Shown in pieces: positions 1 to 5,964 of a stretch of 9,365 nucleotides of DNA. Location: NCBI GenBank assembly GCA_031282945.1, contig JAITCX010000148.1, positions 1 through 9,365 on the forward strand, written 5' to 3'. This stretch comes from Elusimicrobiota bacterium. Lineage in GTDB: Bacteria > Elusimicrobiota > Endomicrobiia > Endomicrobiales > Endomicrobiaceae. The notes beneath the pieces were generated by a model. The model saw only the letters and a list, made by a program, of their open reading frames with translations, made no database searches and was not told the origin of the DNA. Every line of letters starts with the position of its first letter. Positions within the stretch are counted from its first letter, which is position 1. The translations under genes were made by a program, and so were the position numbers.

Positions 1-2
1 CT

Positions 3-383
3 GGAAATAAAAAATTAGCTGTTATGGGTTTCCAAGATCTCGTCAATCTCAAAGGGCGTTCGTCCAATGTCAGCACAATTATAGAACAGGATCTCTCAAA
101 CCTTTTAATAAATGATATGCCCGGCAAAATTATAGCAAAAAGCCATATAGAAACTGTGCTTAAAGAATTGCAAATCTCAAGCCAAGATGTTTTTGATCCA
201 GAAAATAGAAAACGTTTTGGAAAATTGGCGGCCGCAGATTATATTGTAACGGGCACATATTGGGCATATGGCGGTTATATCAATATCAATATTGTAGTTG
301 TGGAAATTGAAAGCGGGCTTGGAGTATTTTCTAGCAGAGTGCGCGTTAGCCAAAAAGATTTTGTAAATTTTTCAAATTTTTAG
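3..383 (+). CDS. FlgO-like envelope protein, copy 1 (5' end outside window)
   Basis: Partial gene: the reading frame is open from base 3 to a TAG at 381-383. The residues read before the first ATG (GNKKLAVMGF from base 3) align with NKKIVVIGF in the two downstream paralogues, so the ATG at 24 is internal and the true start plus signal peptide lie upstream of the window. The 126 visible residues form most of a FlgO-like (CsgG-fold) domain: a first beta strand, a helix that places the protein among ESEL/EQDL-type sequences, a KSHIETVLKELQ helix, then GKLAAADYIVTGTY and VVEIESGLGVFSS. The family is known from FlgO of the Vibrio flagellar H-ring and related outer-membrane accessory lipoproteins; its role here is not known. 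It is the most divergent of the three tandem copies. The TAG stop overlaps the ribosome site of the next gene, so the two are co-transcribed. Confidence 0.75.
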   Translation, partial: GNKKLAVMGFQDLVNLKGRSSNVSTIIEQDLSNLLINDMPGKIIAKSHIETVLKELQISSQDVFDPENRKRFGKLAAADYIVTGTYWAYGGYININIVVVEIESGLGVFSSRVRVSQKDFVNFSNF

Positions 384-392
384 GAGAATTAT

Positions 393-899
393 ATGCGCTT
401 TTATAAGTTACAAAAATATTTTTTATTTGTTTTTTTAACGCTTGCTATTTTCTTTTGCACTAAAAATTCTCAAGCCGCTTTTTCATCTGTGCAGCAAGCT
501 GCAGACACTATAGCAAAAAGTTTTGCGGCAAATCCGCATTTGGCAAACAAAAAAATTGTAGTGATCGGCTTTAGCGGATTACCAAACTCAAAAATTTTTT
601 CTCAAATAATAGAAAGCGAGTTGACAACATCTTTTATAAAAGTTATGCCGGGAAAAATCGCGGCAAGAATATATATAAATGAAATTTTAGAGGAATTGCA
701 ATTTTCCAATACTGATATTTTCAGTGAAGAAAGCAGAAAACGAATCGGCCTCTTGTCGTCTGCAGATGTCATAGTTAGCGGAAACTATAGATTGGGAAAA
801 GACAATCTCTCTTTAACCGTCCAAGCGATAGATCTTGAAACGGGCATTGCCTTTGCTTCAAAAAAAGTCGAAATTAAAAAATCAGCGGTTCATAATTAG
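393..899 (+). CDS. FlgO-like secreted protein, copy 2 (short form)
   Basis: Protein of 168 aa. The start is ATG 393, with AGGAGAA at 382-388 overlapping the stop of copy 1. Residues 1-28 are a signal peptide: a basic start, a hydrophobic stretch around 9-21 and a signal peptidase I type site after SQA (28) or the next Ala. Cys22 is not preceded by a lipobox, so this is probably not a lipoprotein. Residues 52-161 form one FlgO-like (CsgG-fold) domain: KKIVVIGF, SQIIESELTTSFI, INEILEELQ, RIGLLSSADVIVSGNY, and VQAIDLETGIAFASKKVEI. This is the pattern of a family that includes FlgO. By eye about three quarters of residues match copy 3, and long DNA stretches are identical, so the duplication is fairly recent. 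The protein stops right after the domain, whereas copy 3 continues for nearly 200 residues. Likely periplasmic or attached to the outer membrane; function unknown. Confidence 0.8.
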   Translation: MRFYKLQKYFLFVFLTLAIFFCTKNSQAAFSSVQQAADTIAKSFAANPHLANKKIVVIGFSGLPNSKIFSQIIESELTTSFIKVMPGKIAARIYINEILEELQFSNTDIFSEESRKRIGLLSSADVIVSGNYRLGKDNLSLTVQAIDLETGIAFASKKVEIKKSAVHN

Positions 900-937
900 G
901 CGTTCCCTCTAAAAATGCCAATCCGATAGGAGAATAT

Positions 938-2014
938 ATGCAGTTTTACAAGTTACAAAAATATTTTTTATTTGTTTTTTTGATAATTATTTTCTTTTGC
1001 GCTAAAAATTCTCAAGCCGCTTTCTCATCCATGCAAGAAGCCGCGGATAAGGTAGCTAAAGATTTCGCTACAAAAAAAGATTTAAAAAATAAAAAAATTG
1101 TAGTGATCGGTTTTAGAGGATTGTTTAATTCAAATTCAGAAGTTTTTTCACAAATAATAGAAAGCGAGCTGACAACTTCCTTCATAAATGCAATACCACA
1201 AAAAATTGTTGCCAGAATATATATGGATGAAATTTTAGAGGAATTGCAATTTTCTAATACTGATATTTTCAACGAGGAAAACAGAAAACAAATTGGCTTA
1301 TTGTCTTCCGCAGATATCATAGTTAGCGGAACGTATAGATTTGAAAAAAACAATCTCTCTTTAACTGTCCAAGCGATAGATCTTGAAACAGGCATTGCGC
1401 TTGCCTCAACAAAAGTTGAAATTAAAAAATCCGGCGTTCCTATAAATCCCGACATAATTGAAATCCCTGACAATAATAATTATTCTGCTCCCGCCCCTAA
1501 ACGCTCGTCCAAAAATTCGACAAGACTGCCGGTAATTGACATTGAAGCTGACATTGCTTATTATGGACAACCCAAAGTGAGCTACAATCTTTCAACTAAT
1601 TTTTATTTTTCTAAATATATGGGGGTAGGCATTGGGGGTGTTGTATTCGACATGGAGCTTAGCTATGCATATTATGACGAGAGCGAGGAGTATAGATCAC
1701 CACTTTACACTAAGAATTCTATTGATCAAACATTTTATATGCCGTATCTATCGCTTGTACTCAGGTGGAGGAAATCTCTCACATTTACTTATTCTCATGC
1801 ACTTGGAGAATACGTAGGCACTTGGCGGATGAACTTAAAATATGATATGAGAAATGTAATCTTCGGCATCGGGCTAACACAAGGAAATATTCCCCCCACA
1901 ACAGTTTACGTTGATTCTATTGACCGCCATGTTCCTGTGGAAGAAGAATTTTATAGTCTTTGGGAAGTTATTATTGGATACAGGCTTCCAATTATAAGCA
2001 GGTATTGGGAGTAA
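938..2014 (+). CDS. FlgO-like protein with C-terminal beta-barrel-like domain, copy 3
   Basis: Protein of 358 aa, start ATG 938 with AGGAGAA at 928-934. Residues 1-27 are a signal peptide nearly identical to that of copy 2 (cleavage after SQA). Residues 51-162 are the FlgO-like domain. Residues 163-197 form a Pro/Asn/Ser-rich linker (PDNNNYSAPAPKRSS). Residues 198-358 are rich in alternating aromatic and polar residues (IDIEADIAYYG, LSTNFYFSKYMGVGIGG, YMPYLSLVLRWRKSLTFTYS, LWEVIIGYRLP), the look of amphipathic strands of a small outer-membrane beta-barrel. The barrel is inferred from pattern, not from recognised homology. The architecture suggests a periplasmic FlgO domain tethered to the outer membrane. 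The lipoprotein gene follows after 2 nt, so they are probably translated together and may form a complex. Confidence 0.8.
   Translation: MQFYKLQKYFLFVFLIIIFFCAKNSQAAFSSMQEAADKVAKDFATKKDLKNKKIVVIGFRGLFNSNSEVFSQIIESELTTSFINAIPQKIVARIYMDEILEELQFSNTDIFNEENRKQIGLLSSADIIVSGTYRFEKNNLSLTVQAIDLETGIALASTKVEIKKSGVPINPDIIEIPDNNNYSAPAPKRSSKNSTRLPVIDIEADIAYYGQPKVSYNLSTNFYFSKYMGVGIGGVVFDMELSYAYYDESEEYRSPLYTKNSIDQTFYMPYLSLVLRWRKSLTFTYSHALGEYVGTWRMNLKYDMRNVIFGIGLTQGNIPPTTVYVDSIDRHVPVEEEFYSLWEVIIGYRLPIISRYWE
2007..2011 (+). promoter_or_regulatory. Ribosome binding site that sets the lipoprotein start
   Basis: GGGAG lies at the very end of copy 3, 5 nt before ATG 2017. An in-frame ATG at 1960 would add 19 residues without a clean signal peptide and would overlap the upstream gene. 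This site therefore decides for 2017. Confidence 0.65.
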
Positions 2015-2016
2015 CA

Positions 2017-2796
2017 ATGTCAATTAAACTAAAAATATTCGTTCTACTAATTCTCACCTTTTTCATGGCTTGCGCCACAGGCTCGGCCTCTACTAAAAAA
2101 GCCGACTGGATAGGCAAAAGCTGGGACGATTCTACATATTATTATTTCAGCGGAATTTCTTCCGGGTGTCCTGAAATTGCGCAGGCGCGCCAACAGGCAT
2201 ATGGCGATGCATTGGTGAAAGCGGCAGAATTTTTAGGCGTGCGCATTGACAATAAAACCATCTATAATTTGTCAAACGATTCTTCCCATCTTGACGCTCA
2301 AACAAAACTAGAAATCTCCGATACTTTTTTTGAGCAGGCTAAAATTAAAGAGTTTATTTACGATAAAACAGACAATGGAAATTTTGTCGGTTATGTTTTG
2401 CTTGAGGTTAAAAAAAACGTAATTGCGGCAGAAAAAAATCGTAAAGAAAAAGAACGCGCCGAGCGCATTAAACTTTTAGAAAACCGAAAAAATTCCACCC
2501 CTGTTTTCATAGAAGTCCCAGAAAACCTTTCAATGATCGGCTATTCTTTAAAAGAGTTTTTGCAAAATGAAGGATTTGTTTTTGCGCAAGAAGGCAGTCC
2601 CATAAAAATTGTTTTAATAGACGAGAATTTTAATATCGTAAAAGGCATTTATAGCTGCAATTTAGAAATTGCAATTTCTTTTGAAAACAAAACAAAAACT
2701 TATAGCGCCCGAGGGTTCGGCTCAAATAGAGAACAATCAAAACTTCAAGCGCAAAAAGAATGCATAAAGAAAATTAAGAAAAATTTTCTAGATTAA
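2017..2796 (+). CDS. LPP20-family-like lipoprotein
   Basis: Protein of 259 aa. The start chosen is ATG 2017, because a ribosome site lies 5 nt upstream and the protein then opens with a proper lipoprotein signal: basic MSIKLK, a hydrophobic core, and FMAC with Cys19 as the probable lipidated residue. The Phe at -3 is unusual but tolerated. Residues about 40-135 resemble the LPP20 domain: YYYFSGISSGCPEIAQARQQAYGDALVKAAEFLGV, then an acidic/polar stretch and a closing strand GNFVGYVLLEVKK. A charged helix (136-158, Lys/Glu/Arg-rich) links to a second small alpha/beta domain (162-255) that I cannot name. FlgP of the Vibrio flagellar H-ring belongs to the LPP20 family and is encoded beside FlgO, which parallels this arrangement. 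Last gene of the operon, followed by a strong hairpin. Likely anchored to the periplasmic face of the outer membrane. Confidence 0.72.
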   Translation: MSIKLKIFVLLILTFFMACATGSASTKKADWIGKSWDDSTYYYFSGISSGCPEIAQARQQAYGDALVKAAEFLGVRIDNKTIYNLSNDSSHLDAQTKLEISDTFFEQAKIKEFIYDKTDNGNFVGYVLLEVKKNVIAAEKNRKEKERAERIKLLENRKNSTPVFIEVPENLSMIGYSLKEFLQNEGFVFAQEGSPIKIVLIDENFNIVKGIYSCNLEIAISFENKTKTYSARGFGSNREQSKLQAQKECIKKIKKNFLD

Positions 2797-2819
2797 TATA
2801 AACAAAATTAATATAAAAC

Positions 2820-2853
2820 AAAAAGGGTAAGACTATATAGTCTTACCCTTTTT
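2820..2853. terminator. Bidirectional rho-independent terminator
   Basis: A perfect 34-base palindrome: A5, GGGTAAGACTA, a central TA, TAGTCTTACCC, T5. It gives an intrinsic hairpin followed by a T-run on either strand. It sits between the convergent lipoprotein gene (ends 2796) and alcohol dehydrogenase gene (ends 2889), so it can stop both transcripts. Confidence 0.85.
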
Positions 2854-2888
2854 ACAACTTCTAAAACTTATCATTATGGTTTATGATT

Positions 2889-3962
2889 TTACCATTTTAT
2901 AAATACTGCAGGTTTAATCAAATCTTTTCCTTTTTTGCCCATCAATTCAAAAGCCTCAGGAATTTTATCAAACCCTTCAAAACGCTGGGTTATCATTTTG
3001 GACGGATCAACGCGTCCTGCGGCAATGATATTTAACAGCCTTCTAATTCTCTCAGCTCCTCCCGGACAAAATCCGCCTTTTATTGAAACATCGCCCATCC
3101 CGAGATCCCAGAGGGGAGCGGGAATTGTAAATACATCTTTTGGATCAAAGAAATTTACATTGGAGATTGTTCCGGTGGGTTTAATCATTTCCAAAGATTC
3201 AGCCAATGTCTCCGGGCCGCCGCCTGCAATAATAACTTTGTCGGCTTTGCCTTTTAATAGCTCTTGGACTTGTTCAGGAACTCTGCCGTTTTTATAGTTT
3301 ACAATGTCGGTTGCGCCGTACTGTTTTGCAATATCTATACAAATAGGTCTGGTTCCTGTTGCAATAATTCTGGCGGCGCCTTTCAACTTTGCGCCTGCAA
3401 CGCACATCAATCCAACCGGTCCAATACCTAAAACAACAACATTATCGCCCCAATCTATATCGGCAAGCTCTACTCCATGAAATCCCGTTGACATCATATC
3501 AACCGTCATAAGAGCGGCATCCTCTTTGACATTTTCAGGCAGCAATACAAGGTTTGCATCGGCATCGTTTACATGAAAAACCTCGCCCCAAACGCCGGGT
3601 TCGGATTTTAAAAATTTAAAGCTGCCAAAAGGCGTTCCATCGTCATGGGCATTGTCCCATCCTTTCCCTTGAATGCCCAATTTCAACCAATCCGGCGTGC
3701 AGCAAGGCACAACAACTTTATCGCCCGGTTTAAAATTTTTCACCAAATTTCCAACTTCCACCACCTCGCCGCAAGCCTCATGCCCTAAAATTAAATTTTC
3801 GACATTTCCCAATCCGCCGTGCAAAGCATGCGTATCCGAAGAACAAGGCGCGACAGAAGTAGGCCTCACCAATGCATCAAGCGGACCTGCTGTTGGTCTT
3901 TCCACTTCCAACCATCCCGCCTGCCCAACTTTTACCATCCCATAACCTTTCATAAACAACAT
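2889..3962 (-). CDS. adh: NADP-dependent zinc-type secondary alcohol dehydrogenase
   Basis: Protein of 357 aa, closely similar over its whole length to the Thermoanaerobacter brockii/Clostridium secondary alcohol dehydrogenase group (medium-chain zinc family). These enzymes interconvert secondary or short primary alcohols and ketones/aldehydes with NADP(H), in the cytoplasm. The catalytic zinc ligands are visible: Cys40 (VAPCSSD), His61-Glu62 (LGHEACGE) and Asp155 (VDMMSTG). The structural-zinc cysteine cluster of other family members is absent, as in this group. The Rossmann motif is GIGPVGLM (179-186). GTR (203-205) and Tyr223 match the NADP-phosphate-binding set GSR/Tyr, with Thr replacing Ser. 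The start 3962 has AGGAGG 5 nt upstream; family members begin at the equivalent of Met4 (3953), which is the alternative. It stands alone, consistent with fermentative redox balancing. Confidence 0.92.
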   Translation of the reverse strand: MLFMKGYGMVKVGQAGWLEVERPTAGPLDALVRPTSVAPCSSDTHALHGGLGNVENLILGHEACGEVVEVGNLVKNFKPGDKVVVPCCTPDWLKLGIQGKGWDNAHDDGTPFGSFKFLKSEPGVWGEVFHVNDADANLVLLPENVKEDAALMTVDMMSTGFHGVELADIDWGDNVVVLGIGPVGLMCVAGAKLKGAARIIATGTRPICIDIAKQYGATDIVNYKNGRVPEQVQELLKGKADKVIIAGGGPETLAESLEMIKPTGTISNVNFFDPKDVFTIPAPLWDLGMGDVSIKGGFCPGGAERIRRLLNIIAAGRVDPSKMITQRFEGFDKIPEAFELMGKKGKDLIKPAVFIKW

Positions 3963-3967
3963 ACAAA

Positions 3968-3973
3968 CCTCCT
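3968..3973 (-). promoter_or_regulatory. Strong ribosome binding site of adh
   Basis: Reads AGGAGG on the minus strand, 5 nt before ATG 3962 and 14 nt before the ATG at 3953. The spacing favours 3962, although the family start matches 3953. Confidence 0.6.
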
Positions 3974-4028
3974 TTTTGCGGCCGCCTTGCCAATTTTAAC
4001 GTTTAGCAAATACAGGCCATGTCCTAAT

Positions 4029-4047
4029 TTTCTTTTAAAAAAAGAAA
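4029..4047. repeat. Short A/T hairpin 1
   Basis: TTTCTTTT at 4029-4036 pairs with AAAAGAAA at 4040-4047 around an AAA loop. First of three hairpins of the same build within 80 bases. Confidence 0.6.
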
Positions 4048-4054
4048 TGACATT

Positions 4055-4073
4055 CTTCTTTTAGAAAAAGAAG
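4055..4073. repeat. Short A/T hairpin 2
   Basis: CTTCTTTT at 4055-4062 pairs with AAAAGAAG at 4066-4073 around an AGA loop. Perfect 8-bp stem. Confidence 0.65.
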
Positions 4074-4082
4074 CAAAACATT

Positions 4083-4106
4083 TTTCTCTTTTTGAAAAAA
4101 GAGAAA
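4083..4106. repeat. Short A/T hairpin 3
   Basis: TTTCTCTTTT at 4083-4092 pairs perfectly with AAAAGAGAAA at 4097-4106 around TGAA. Its core (4086-4103) reappears with one T fewer, on the opposite strand, at 4317-4333. Confidence 0.65.
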
Positions 4107-4243
4107 CAGAAAAACTAAAGGCAAAAAACTTAAAGCGTCTCTTAGTTAACTTCTTGTGCGCGCTCATTATTTCACTTTTGTGGGGGATTTATTTGTCGCA
4201 GGAGAGGAAGTCTAGTTGTCATTATTAAATAAGTTCCTTGGGC

Positions 4244-4270
4244 TTTTCTATATTTTTTCTCTATAGAAAA
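4244..4270. repeat. Hairpin with 9-bp stem
   Basis: TTTTCTATA at 4244-4252 pairs with TATAGAAAA at 4262-4270, with a 9-base T-rich loop. Its role is unknown; it lacks a GC-rich stem and is a weak terminator candidate. Confidence 0.5.
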
Positions 4271-4316
4271 CATTTTTAGCGCCGCTTTTTTACAAAAAAC
4301 TAAAAAAACGTTCAAC

Positions 4317-4354
4317 CTCTTTTTTCAAAAGAGCCGTCTTTTCTTAAGAGAAAA
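4317..4354 (-). terminator. Paired hairpins at the gltX 3' end
   Basis: Two adjacent hairpins overlap or follow the gltX stop. TTTTCT/AGAAAA (4339-4344 with 4349-4354) spans the stop codon. CTCTTTT/AAAAGAG (4317-4323 with 4327-4333) lies just beyond. On the minus strand a run of seven T begins about 9 nt further on. The stems are A/T-rich and the T-run is not directly adjacent, so termination here is plausible but not secure. Confidence 0.35.
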
Positions 4355-5813
4355 ACTTTTCCAATGCTGTATTAATTCTTGCAATAACTTCTTTACGTCC
4401 CAAGAGCTCCATTAAATGAAACAAACTCGGACCTTGCGTTCTGCCCGATGCCGCCACGCGCAAAGGATGAAAAACTTTGCCGTTTGATAAATTATTTTCT
4501 TTGGCAAAATCCCGCGCATAATTTTCTAGAGCTTCAGCGCTAAACTCAACATTTTCTAAATTTTTTGCGCTTTTAGCTAAAACTAATTTTGCGCTCTCCA
4601 AATTTTTCTTAAACACTTTTTGCACCGCTTCATCTTCATAAATACAAGGTTTAAAAAAGAAATCTACAAGCGTTGGAATATCTTTTAAAAGTTTTATTTT
4701 ATCATGTTCAAGTTCTATCGCCTTCTTTAAAATCTGCCTGTCCCAGCCGTCTATTAAATTTTCTTGATTTGTCTGTTTAAGCCAAACTAAAAATAAATCA
4801 TAAATTTCGCCATTAGTTTTTGAGCGGATTTTTTCACCATTAAGCCACAAAAGTTTTACAGGATCAAATGTTGACGGACTTGAGCCGCATTGCGAAAGCG
4901 AAAATTTTTCTATAAGTTCCGGCAATGTAAAAATCTGCTGGCTGTCAGTTGTAGACCATCCCAAAAGCGCCAAATAATTTAAAAGCGCTTCAGGCAAATA
5001 TCCCTCTTTTTGATATTCTAAAACTGATGTGTGGCCATGTCTTTTGGAAAGACGCGCTCCGTCCGGACCGAGTATCATCGCCGTGTGCGCAAGCTGCGGG
5101 CGCGGCCAGTTTAGAGCGTCATAAATGAGGAGTTGTTTTGGAGTGTTTGAAATGTGGTCGTCGCCTCTTATAACATGCGAAATTTCTTGGAGGCGGTCGT
5201 CTACTACGCAGGCAAAATTATAAGTAGGAACGCCGTTTGCTTTTGCAATAACAAAATCATCTAAAACATCATTTTCAAATTCTATATGTCCGCGGATGAG
5301 ATCGTCCCAAACGACTTTTTGACCCTGCGGAATTTTAAATCTTATCACTGGTTTTAAACCTTGATCTTCTTTTTCTTTTATTTGCTGCGGCGTTAAATGA
5401 GAACAGCGTCTGTCATATTTGGGGGGGAGCTTTTTTTTCTGCGCCTCTTTGCGCATTTCCTCAACTTCCTCAGGACTGCAAAAACATTTATAAGCTAGAC
5501 CTTTTTGTAAAAGTTCATCAATATATTTTTGATAAATGCCCGCTTCTTTTCTTTTCATTTGAAAATACGGCGCATATTTTTCCACTTCTTTTGACGGCCC
5601 CTCATCCCATTCCAAGCCCAGCCATTTGAGCGCATATAAAATTATTTTTGTAGATTCGTCTGTAGATCTTTGCTCGTCTGTATCCTCTATTCTTAAAACA
5701 AAAACGCCGTCTTGATTTCTTGCAAATAAATAATTGAAAAGCGCCGTCCTAACTCCGCCAATATGCAAATCGCCGGTGGGCGAGGGGGCAAATCTAACTC
5801 TCGGGAGTGCCAT
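4344..5813 (-). CDS. gltX: Glutamyl-tRNA synthetase (GluRS)
   Basis: Protein of 489 aa, the usual length for bacterial GluRS. It charges tRNA-Glu with glutamate using ATP in the cytoplasm. Class I signatures: the HIGH-type motif is HIGG at 17-20 within FAPSPTGDLHIGG, and the KMSKS-type motif is LSKRHG at 255-260. The conserved RIEDTD lies at 41-46 and VIRGDDHISNTPKQ at 214-227. A zinc-binding pattern CxC-x24-CxH is present (Cys110, Cys112, Cys137, His139), as in E. coli GluRS. The C-terminal half (about 320-489) is the helical anticodon-binding domain, ending with GRTQGPSLFHLMELLGRKEVI. Start ATG 5813 has AAGAGG 5 nt upstream. I cannot tell from sequence alone whether it also charges tRNA-Gln (non-discriminating form). 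Transcribed alone, with its own -10 box. Confidence 0.97.
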   Translation of the reverse strand: MALPRVRFAPSPTGDLHIGGVRTALFNYLFARNQDGVFVLRIEDTDEQRSTDESTKIILYALKWLGLEWDEGPSKEVEKYAPYFQMKRKEAGIYQKYIDELLQKGLAYKCFCSPEEVEEMRKEAQKKKLPPKYDRRCSHLTPQQIKEKEDQGLKPVIRFKIPQGQKVVWDDLIRGHIEFENDVLDDFVIAKANGVPTYNFACVVDDRLQEISHVIRGDDHISNTPKQLLIYDALNWPRPQLAHTAMILGPDGARLSKRHGHTSVLEYQKEGYLPEALLNYLALLGWSTTDSQQIFTLPELIEKFSLSQCGSSPSTFDPVKLLWLNGEKIRSKTNGEIYDLFLVWLKQTNQENLIDGWDRQILKKAIELEHDKIKLLKDIPTLVDFFFKPCIYEDEAVQKVFKKNLESAKLVLAKSAKNLENVEFSAEALENYARDFAKENNLSNGKVFHPLRVAASGRTQGPSLFHLMELLGRKEVIARINTALEKFFS

Positions 5814-5899
5814 AAAAACCTCTTTATTTTATATTTTGTAAAACCAATTTTCTTGCCAAACTAAATATTGTTTGCGACTAGAAAAAGTTTGCGCATAAA

Positions 5900-5905
5900 A
5901 TTATA
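5900..5905 (-). promoter_or_regulatory. -10 box of gltX
   Basis: Reads TATAAT on the minus strand, 86 bases upstream of the gltX ATG. At the 17-base distance there is only TTTTTT, a poor -35 match. The preceding ATTG gives the same ATTGTATAAT as upstream of the DUF1015 gene. Confidence 0.5.
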
Positions 5906-5936
5906 CAATCATTTTTTGGCGCAAAAAATTTTCTTG

Positions 5937-5964
5937 AAAAAAAGCGCGCAATTGTGCGGCGCTT
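5937..5964 (-). terminator. Rho-independent terminator of the DUF1015-cvpA-hisG operon
   Basis: On the minus strand the hisG stop runs into a stem AAGCGC(C)GCA / TGCGCGCTT around a CAAT loop, with one bulged base, followed at once by seven T (5943-5937). A GC-rich stem plus T-run is a textbook intrinsic terminator. The stop codon itself is part of the stem. Confidence 0.8.

Larger units (their letters stand above)
4019..4228 (+). pseudogene. Possible decayed small membrane protein gene
   Basis: An ATG at 4019-4021 is followed by one codon (TCC), a TAA at 4025-4027, and then 66 open codons in the same frame up to TAA 4226-4228. The 66-residue reading has a charged first half (LLEKEAKHFS, then LFEKRETEKLKAKN), a hydrophobic 20-residue segment (about residues 38-56, LLVNFLCALIISLLWGIYL) and a short polar tail. 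That is the layout of a single-pass membrane protein, similar in shape only to FtsL/FtsB-type proteins. No ATG or GTG starts the open part and no good ribosome site precedes 4019. The same DNA contains three perfect hairpins, which argues for a non-coding origin. Low confidence either way. Confidence 0.22.
3963..4343. other. Hairpin-rich intergenic region between adh and gltX
   Basis: This 381-bp gap holds no clear intact gene. From left to right it has the adh leader with its ribosome site, three closely spaced A/T hairpins (4029-4106), a T-rich stretch that encodes a hydrophobic segment in one frame (see 4019-4228), a 9-bp stem hairpin (4244-4270), an A-rich stretch, and two hairpins next to the gltX stop. 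I could not find a convincing promoter for adh. Confidence 0.6.

Noticed and set aside
24..26. ATG 24 as the start of copy 1
   Set aside because: The frame is open to the window edge and the residues before this ATG match the conserved domain start of the two paralogues.
1012..1473. Antisense open frame of 153 codons opposite copy 3
   Set aside because: It lies fully inside a well-supported gene, has no recognisable domain or ribosome site, and mirrors the codon pattern of the sense strand.
1960..2016. Earlier start for the lipoprotein at ATG 1960
   Set aside because: It would overlap copy 3 by 55 bases and push a polar, aromatic stretch ahead of the signal peptide; a ribosome site sits before 2017.
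4029..4106. CRISPR array
   Set aside because: The three hairpins differ in length and sequence, spacers are under 12 bases, and no cas gene is near.
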